This document shows positions 57,730-64,000 of a stretch of 64,000 bases of DNA, one piece after another. Below the pieces are notes generated by a model. It worked only from the letters and a program-made list of their open reading frames with translations, searched no databases and was not told the origin of the DNA. The position numbers were made by a program, and so were the translations under genes. This DNA is from Conus ventricosus (Eukaryota > Mollusca > Gastropoda > Neogastropoda > Conidae), in the NCBI GenBank assembly GCA_018398815.1, contig CM031607.1, positions 92,695,043-92,759,042 of the forward strand, read 5' to 3'. Positions within the stretch are counted from its first letter, which is position 1, and every line of letters starts with the position of its first letter.

Positions 57730-59280
57730 TGTGTGTTTTGTGTGGTGTGTGTGTGTGTGTGTGTGTGGTGTGTGTGTGTGTGTGTGTGAATGAATGATGG
57801 TGCTCCAGTATTACAGTCAGGGAAGAACATTGCTGTCAGGACATGGAACTGCTGTCTATTGCACTGCGCCCCTTCTACTTGCCAGAGAGTTCCAACGTGT
57901 ATTCGTAACAGTTGTTTACATACACCCCAAGCTAACACAAAGAATGCCATGCACAAAATCAGGGAGTTTGTCCAGTCACAAGAAACGAGTTGTCCTGACT
58001 CTGTGCGCCTGATTCTGGGTGACTTCAACCAGTGTCAGCTGAAGAAAGTGCTGCCAAACTACAAACAGTATGTGACGTGCAAGACATGCGGAGACAGCAC
58101 CCTGGACCAGTGCCATGGGAACATCCCACAGGCCTACATGAGCAGGACTCTGCCGCCCCTGGGCAGATCCATCCACAACATGGTGCAGCTGGTGCTCCGG
58201 TACAGGCAACGCCTCAAGACCAGCAAGCCACAGAGGAAGCGGATCAAGAAGTGGACTGCAGACGCTTACCAGCTGCTGAACGCCTACTTTGACATTACTG
58301 ACTGGAACGTGTTCTTCATGGCCAGCTCTTCCCTGGCTGAGGCAGTGGACACCGTGACCAGCTACATCCACTTCTGCATGGACATGCTGGTTCCAGAGAA
58401 AAAGTCACCATCTACCCCAACAGGAAGCCCTGGATCACTGGGCACACAGGTACACTTCTGAAAGAGTGCCGAGCCAAGCTGAGAGAAGGAGACACACAGG
58501 CTGTCCGGGACCTGCAGAAGGCAGTCAGCAAGGAGGTGACCAGAGGCCAGCAGCAGTACCGCGAGAAGGTTGAGGCCTCTCTGGACTCCAGCAACTCAAG
58601 GCAACTGTGGCAGAGTGTCAACGCCATGACAGGATACAGGCCGGTGAAGAAGAAAATCAGCTTTGGTGATCCGCAGCAGTTAGCTGAGGACCTGAACACC
58701 TTTTACACCCGCTTTGACCAGCACGATTTCCGTATGGAACAGCAGGACATGCTGGAAGCAGTAAGGCAGATGCCTGATACACCCGTCGAACTTGATGAGC
58801 GTGAGGTGGAATCATGCTTCAAGAAGGTCAACCCTCGCAGTGCGAGTGGGTCGGACAACATCAGTGGCAGGGTCCTGAAGAACTGCTGCACTTCTCTGGC
58901 TCCGGTGTTTTCCAGGCTGTTTCAGGAATCCTTGGACAGTGGCGTCATCCCCAAAATGTGGAAAGCATCAACTGTTGTCCCTGTCCCCAAGAAACCCAAC
59001 CCCAAAGGCCTGAATGACTACCGACCTGTCGCTCTGACCTCCATCCCATTCAAGTGCCTGGAAAAGCTTGTTCTGCGTCGGCTCCTAGAGCAGATCCAAA
59101 GCCACCAAGACCCTCTATAATTCGCATACTCAGCAAACAGAAGCACAGAGGACGCGATAAACACCCTTCTGCACTCGGTGTGCAAGCAACTGGAGAGGCC
59201 CAAGTCGTAATTATGTGAGAGTGCTTTTCCTCGATTTCTCAAGCGCTTTTAACACTATCCAGCCTCACCTGATGTTTACA
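57430..59280 (+). mobile_element. CR1-group (Rex1-like) LINE, 3'-truncated, with (GT)n in the endonuclease
   Basis: Endonuclease remains: LISEYREASLKCLSETWLRG-like sequence (57530-57590), TDPTVPGFSVVRFDRSEAIT, then (GT)n. The rest continues in ORF 57790-58461 with VRLILGDFNQCQ (GDFN) and VTSYIHFCMDMLVPEKK. ORF 58536-59120 has LWQSVNAMTGYRPVKKKISF, PRSASGSDNISGRVLKNCCT, WKASTVVPVPKKPNPKGLND and YRPVALTSIPFKCLEKLVLR. The frame changes at 59120, and LFLDFSSAFNTIQPHLM (motif A) ends at about 59275, where homology stops. Catalytic motifs B and C are therefore missing. The coding sequence is GC-rich. Confidence 0.85.
57668..57788. repeat. (GT)n expansion inside LINE coding sequence
   Basis: GT units with GG or TT interruptions between coding parts SRGGV and NDGAPVL. 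In this LINE group the expected peptide there is GGVCVYVN-like, itself encoded by GTGTGTGT-rich codons. Confidence 0.9.
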
Positions 59281-59905
59281 AAGAATAATTCTGTCAGTGT
59301 GTACTACTGAATCAGTCGATCGAATTGGTTCATGTGCAGGCTCTACTGACAGTGTCACTCAAAGAATAGGTAACATGATGATGTATGAACTACCAAAGGA
59401 ATAACACTGATGATGGCATTCCTCTCACGTCAAAAACAATAGGGTTTTCTAGATACACTCCTTTCACACAGGCAGATGAAACAGGAAGTATCTGCGACCT
59501 TGAGAAATACACAGGTGTTAGAATCAGATGAAAGATAAAAAATCCTGTCAGTCCTGAAGTATGAAAAAAGAAGCAAGTCTTTATCAGTATCTGTGCTTTC
59601 TTTTCTGTCTGGTTCAGGCAGCCTGCCTGACACAGAGCTGCTGCTTGGGATATTGTGATAATAGTGATGATGTTTCTTTGGCACAATGCCCATGTCACAC
59701 AAGTCCAGCAGGTCACACTTCTTTGCTTCTGAGTTTGCTTGGTGGGAGCCATAACGCTTGGGTAATTCTCGACAGTTGTTTTCTTTCGCCTGCTGTTCCC
59801 TTTGATCTTTAGCTGTTTGAAATCCTCTGACATTCTATATTTGAAAAATATTGTATCCTCTTCACATTTCACATATTCAATCTACAAAGCTGTGAGCCAG
59901 TTTAC
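59281..59905. other. Probable intron or flank of the OTU locus
   Basis: No domain or repeat recognised on either strand. Confidence 0.4.
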
Positions 59906-60288
59906 CTGCTTTCCCTTTGTATCTTTTGTATTTATCAGTGTTGAAGATGCCACCAGTTTTGTGTCAACGAAATCGCCATGTTCCAACACATCCAGTATGA
60001 ACGCGTTCAGTGATGATCTTGCGCCTTGGAAAAATGTTGAGAAGCTGGATATAATCCTCAACATTCTCCGTCACGAGACTACGAAGGTTTTGTCTGGATC
60101 CTCGTTCAGGTGCAGTGAAGCAGCATGAAAAAAACAATTCTCATCTGCAGGTACCTCCACCCTCTCTGTACTGTTGGCTTTCAGCCTACAATCAAGGCGC
60201 TTATTGTTCACCTTCACGGAAAGCTGGCACACGTTTTCTGTCTCTCTACTCCGCCTCATCACCTGTGACAGCTCATTCCCTCTCTTTT
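59906..60288 (-). CDS. OTU-like cysteine protease exon (frame-broken)
   Basis: OTU enzymes remove ubiquitin. The minus strand has a good acceptor (pyrimidine tract, TTTCAG) before 60288 and a donor GTAAAC after CAG at 59906. The first frame reads NELSQVMRRSRETENVCQLS and then VEVPADENCFFHAASLHLNE, matching the OTU active-site block DGNCLF.A (D..C kept, DEN for DGN). After a shift, NLRSLVTENVEDYIQLL matches the LR..V..Y helix; after another, DVLEHGDFVDTKLVASSTLI matches the G.WGD segment. The catalytic His strand would lie in a further exon, not seen. Splice sites at both ends favour a host gene; two frameshifts mean decay or sequencing error. Confidence 0.5.
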
Positions 60289-60716
60289 CTGAAACAAAGA
60301 AAGAAGAAAAAGTAAACAACATGAACAGTAAAATTTTGGTCGGGGTAAAACACTGAAACCTTGCCCAAAGTGGAATGAAAAAAACTCAAGAACATGTACA
60401 AGAACAACACAACACAACACACAATAAAAACCCACCAAATATTTGTAAACCGACAGTCACACTGACATATTCATTCATTTTGTTGTTTTTGTTGAAAAGC
60501 CATCAAAATGGGATGAAAGGAAAGACATCAAATAAATACCAATACTCTATTTTCTAAAGATTGAGAAATTCGGGTCGGTACAATATCATGATAACAGCAT
60601 CGACAAACGTCAGTTACTAGGTAGTTACATGGGATCTCTCCCGATCCCACAAACATGTACTTAGTGTTCAGATAAAAGATGTTTTCCACGTATATGAAAT
60701 GATAATAAGAAAGTTC

Positions 60717-61118
<402 letters not shown>

Positions 61119-61158
61119 CATGCTCAAAAGAGAAGTAGCAGGAGAAAAAAAAACTTAC

Positions 61159-61253
61159 AGGCAGTTTTTCATTTTCATTTTCAGACTCCAGTAGCTGTAG
61201 CAACTCATTTATCTTCTTCTCTCCACCACTCAGCATTGTTGCCAGTCATTTTC
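61159..61253 (-). CDS. Possible first coding exon of the OTU gene
   Basis: Flanked by an acceptor (TTTCTTTTTTTCCACAAG) and a strong donor (CT|GTAAGT). The only open frame starts at the ATG at 61236 and reads MLSGGEKKINELLQLLESEN, an acidic helix-like peptide with no recognised domain. The exon would end in phase 0, while the exon at 60288 needs phase 1, so an intermediate exon or an indel must be assumed to join them. Confidence 0.35.
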
Positions 61254-61909
61254 CTTGTGGAAAAAAAGAAAGAAACATTAAAGTATGAAATGTCATGAAC
61301 CAGAATTTTTTTCAGTCTTCTTACTACATTTTTAAAAATTTCATTTTTCAATTTGTCTTAAAGGGTCTCCATTTCCTGTTTTCCCACCTTTTCTTTTACT
61401 TTTTTCTTTTTTCTTTTCTCTTTCCTTCTCCATTGACTCTCACGCACCGTGCAGATCTGTTGGTTCCATTACTGATGGATATTCTAATGCTATGAAACAG
61501 AAGACTGTCATCTATTTTTATGCTGCAGTTAAGTTACACTACATCCAGGTGGGTTTTTTTTCTTGATTTTGTTTTTGATAGATTTTCCCCCTTTTTGAGG
61601 AGACACCTTACACAAAAATCAGCGAGCAACCAAAAAAATCAGTCTCGTTATCATCATCATTATTATCATCAACATCGTCTTCATCATAGCCAAGTTATGT
61701 TGTGCAGCTTACAAAGATATAGAACATATAAGTAAACAAGTAGCATATCAGACAACTCACATTGATGAATGAAGCAGCAGAGGTTCTCCTAAGTCAGTAT
61801 GGTGTGTACTGCTCAGCTGTCTTGAGGGTAAACACCGCGTGTTAGATTCTTCCAAAAGTGCAGGTCCTTCCAGTAGACTAGAGATATGTCGTTGAATACA
61901 CACAAGACA
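61254..61909. other. No recognisable gene
   Basis: T-rich and AT-rich sequence, nothing supported. Confidence 0.5.
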
Positions 61910-62480
61910 GCCACTTGTTGACATTTCATTTCCCTACGTGTTCACTCCGTCACAGCAAACGAACAGTGCAACATGTCCTGAGTTCATGCAAAGCAACGCT
62001 AACCAAAGGAACAAAGAACATGTGGACGCACAGCCGAGTGCTCAAGGAGATTGAACATGCGGTTAGTACTGCTGGAGGAACCTCTACGACACGAGACACT
62101 CCGGCAACAAAGTTCTACACAGCAGCAGGCCACAAATCATGGTCTGGAAGAGCTGTGATATCAAGCGCATGCAGGCAAGGTTTACTGGATGGAACAGATA
62201 ACTGGGAATACACAATAGACCTTCCAGAATGAGACAACAATCTGGCGATCATCAGGAAGAGTGGCATGAAACTGGATATTGTTCTCCACTCAGGTTTATC
62301 AAAACAAATGATTCTGTTCGAACTCACTGTGCCATACGAAAACATAATGGAGCAAACGCACCTCTACAAGACTAAGAAGTATGCCAGACTAGCGAGGAAC
62401 TTGAGAGAATCCGGCATCCAGGCCCAGGTCCTCGCCATAGAAGTTGGCTTATAGCCTATGACCCTTGAAACAGCTCGGGA
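61910..62480 (+). pseudogene. LINE C-terminus with CCHC and restriction-like endonuclease
   Basis: ORF 61915-62232 begins with a CX2C...H...C pattern (FPTCSLR...VQHVLSSC), continues GRAVISSACRQGLLDGTDNW and ends DLPE. ORF 62266-62454 has LDIVLHSGLSKQMILFELTV, then PYENIMEQTHLYKTKKYARL and VLAIEVGL. A CCHC knuckle followed by a PD...E.T...K arrangement is that of restriction-like endonuclease LINEs (R2/NeSL type). Here the expected PD before IVLHS reads LD. RT is absent and one frameshift separates the halves. The family is inferred from motif order. Confidence 0.6.
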
Positions 62481-62810
62481 TTTCAGGTAGGAAGAGGACT
62501 AGAACCCTGAAGACAAGGGCAGATGCAGCTGAAAAGAGTTCCAGTGCCAGGGGAAAAAATGGCAGTACAAGGGCGTCTGGGTGTCATGACCTGGATGTGG
62601 TCCAACTCCTTTAAAGTGTAGGGAGTTCAGGGCTGAAACATCTGTCTGAGGGGGTTTCTTCATCGAAAACCTTCTGCTGTCAAGCTCTCCTGGGCATTCC
62701 TTCCTCTATTACTACTACTGTTGCTGCTGCTGTTGCTGCTGCTACTACTACTACTGCTACTGCTGCTACTACTATTGCTACTGTTACTACTACTACTTCA
62801 ACTACAGCTT

Positions 62811-62873
<63 letters not shown>

Positions 62874-63086
62874 TATGATAACAATGATAATTGCAAGCAA
62901 AAAGCAATATCTAAAGAACAAAACAATGGGAAGTGTGGGGAAACAAACTAATAACAACAACTTTGTACAAGAAGAAGTATTAGCATTTGAAAGTAAATCA
63001 GAATAAGAAAAAGTGTCAATAGATAAGAAATCAAGAAATACATTTCCAAAGAAATCGAAGAGTGCAAAGTAAGGAGAGAAGGTACA
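62481..63086. repeat. Non-coding with a (TAC/TGC)n trinucleotide tract
   Basis: 62708-62873 is imperfect (CTA)n/(CTG)n. The poly-Leu and poly-Val frames over it are artefacts. Otherwise nothing recognised. Confidence 0.85.
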
Positions 63087-63800
63087 CTATCTTTTATACA
63101 CGTGAGGTAAATGAAAGTATTGTGGTTGTGTGTCTGTGTAGACTACTCTGAAGCTGGTGCTGTGGGGCTGGATGGGTACATGCTGTTTCTGGATGTTGAT
63201 GCCCGGTGGGCAGAGGGTGTCCAGTCTGGCGTTAAGATAGGATTCCTGCATTGCGTGGTCAAAGCTGTCACTCTGTGATTGCCAAAGCGCCAGGATTTTG
63301 ACGTGATTGATGTGTTGGAGATGATTGAAGTGCAGAGCGACTGGTTTGGGTAGGTGATGTTGGATGTCGACCAGGTGTTCAGAGATGACGTAAAAAGTGT
63401 GCAGAGTAACTAACCTACACAGATCTGACCGCACAGTTGGCAATGAACTGCACACTGTGAGACCTCAAGATGTCCCAATTCCGTGAGATGTTTCACGGAA
63501 TTCGGATATCTTGAGGTCTCACAATATACGTATGTGTAATATTTTTTTTAAAATTTTACACAAGCATTTGGATGGCCAAGTAGAATGGTGCCTGTTTTGG
63601 TGAGAGGACAGATTTTGATTTTAAGCAGAGAAAGGTAAAGAGTGACTTAGGTGTAGGGATTTTGTTCAGTCTTGTCCGCAAAAAGTCTTTCAGGTTTTTA
63701 TCATGCCTTACAGTAATCAAGGGGTTGATCTTAAAAGCAGGTTTATGATCTTCTACTATGTGACAGTAGTACTTGAAGATGCCACAAATATGTGGTATGT
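63087..63800 (-). pseudogene. Penelope-like element, RT tail and GIY-YIG endonuclease
   Basis: The minus strand gives INPLITVRHDKNLKDFLRTRL (about 63745-63680), the RT-endonuclease connector of Penelope-like elements. HCQLCGQICVG (about 63440-63410), EHLVDIQHHLPKPVALHFNH and SYLNARLDTLCPPGINIQ (63380-63170) follow, matching the GIY-YIG nuclease order C..C...YVG, EHL.DI....PVA.HF, and KLGTL.P.G.N. The hairpin at 63456-63523 lies just before the nuclease. Frames change at least twice, and the active-site Tyr positions are altered (ICVG for YVG). Confidence 0.65.
63456..63523. repeat. Long perfect-like hairpin
   Basis: Arms of about 31 bp (63456-63486 and 63493-63523) around a 6-base loop. GAGACCTCAAGAT pairs with ATCTTGAGGTCTC and AATTCCGTGA with TCACGGAATT. 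Only two mismatched positions in the arms. Confidence 0.9.
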
Positions 63801-63925
63801 GTGGGTGGAATTGGAGGTTTGGGTTCTCAGACGGTGGTTGTTCTGTTCGTTTTCATTTATTGGTTTCATAACTCTGTGCGATCCAAGTGTAACATTATTC
63901 ATGTTATGCCTTTGTTTTCTTTCGG

Positions 63926-63927
<2 letters not shown>

Positions 63928-64000
<73 letters not shown>
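63928..64000. repeat. (CA)n running off the window
   Basis: Uninterrupted CA units to the last base. Confidence 0.95.

Noticed and set aside
62680..62951. Poly-Leu/poly-Val proteins
   Set aside because: Trinucleotide microsatellite artefact.

Overview
Eukaryotic, repeat-dominated genomic DNA, almost certainly from a mollusc and probably a gastropod. The best taxonomic marker is a minus-strand gene at 50.05-52.33 kb. It encodes LDL-receptor class A modules, leucine-rich repeats and a 7-TM domain, the architecture of the molluscan GRL101 / relaxin-receptor-like GPCRs. The other host-like signals are a C-type-lectin exon (22.7-22.9 kb) and two exon-like pieces of an OTU-domain protein (59.9-61.25 kb). 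Nearly everything else is transposon remains, satellites or microsatellites. Single-base frame breaks are everywhere, and neighbouring copies of a 509-bp tandem repeat differ mostly by 1-base indels. Some of the 'pseudogene' frameshifts may therefore be residual sequencing or assembly error. A 100-N scaffold gap lies at 28901-29000.

Layout. 0-14.4 kb: one nested minus-strand LTR retrotransposon. Its order is 5' LTR 14388-12935, primer-binding site, a very long leader, gag, protease, integrase, reverse transcriptase, RNase H, polypurine tract, and a 3' LTR running off the left edge. Integrase lies upstream of RT, the Gmr1-like arrangement. It is broken by an opposing LTR fragment (2.4-3.9 kb), a short retroposon (4.8-5.1 kb), a LINE (9.1-10.96 kb) and a tRNA-derived SINE inside the 5' LTR. 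14.4-17.5 kb: a piece of another gag, a second SINE copy and a satellite of about 146 bp. 19.4-22.3 kb: a LINE tail and a 36-bp minisatellite of about 50 copies. 23.5-27.4 kb: a near-complete minus-strand LINE. 27.4-30.5 kb: long TA, CA and G tracts, and the gap. 28.9-36.4 kb: pieces of at least four LINEs. 38-44.7 kb: minisatellites and the 509-bp tandem array. 45.6-47.6 kb: an L1/Tx1-like relic. 48.4-49.1 kb: another LTR. 50-52.3 kb: the GPCR. 52.4-59.3 kb: two plus-strand LINEs. 59.9-61.3 kb: the OTU locus. 61.9-62.5 kb: the tail of a LINE with a restriction-like endonuclease. 63.1-63.8 kb: a Penelope-like element carrying a strong hairpin.

There is no operon logic. The biological story is insertion upon insertion, short retroposons that share a 3' tail (and so probably a LINE partner), and microsatellites that can be traced to element sequences. 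The most notable points are the Ty3-type element with copia-like domain order and a SCAN-like Gag, a recurring motif in its leader, a nucleosome-length palindromic satellite, a 12-codon minisatellite, and a (GT)n tract that grew inside a LINE endonuclease. All domain calls were made by eye without database searches.
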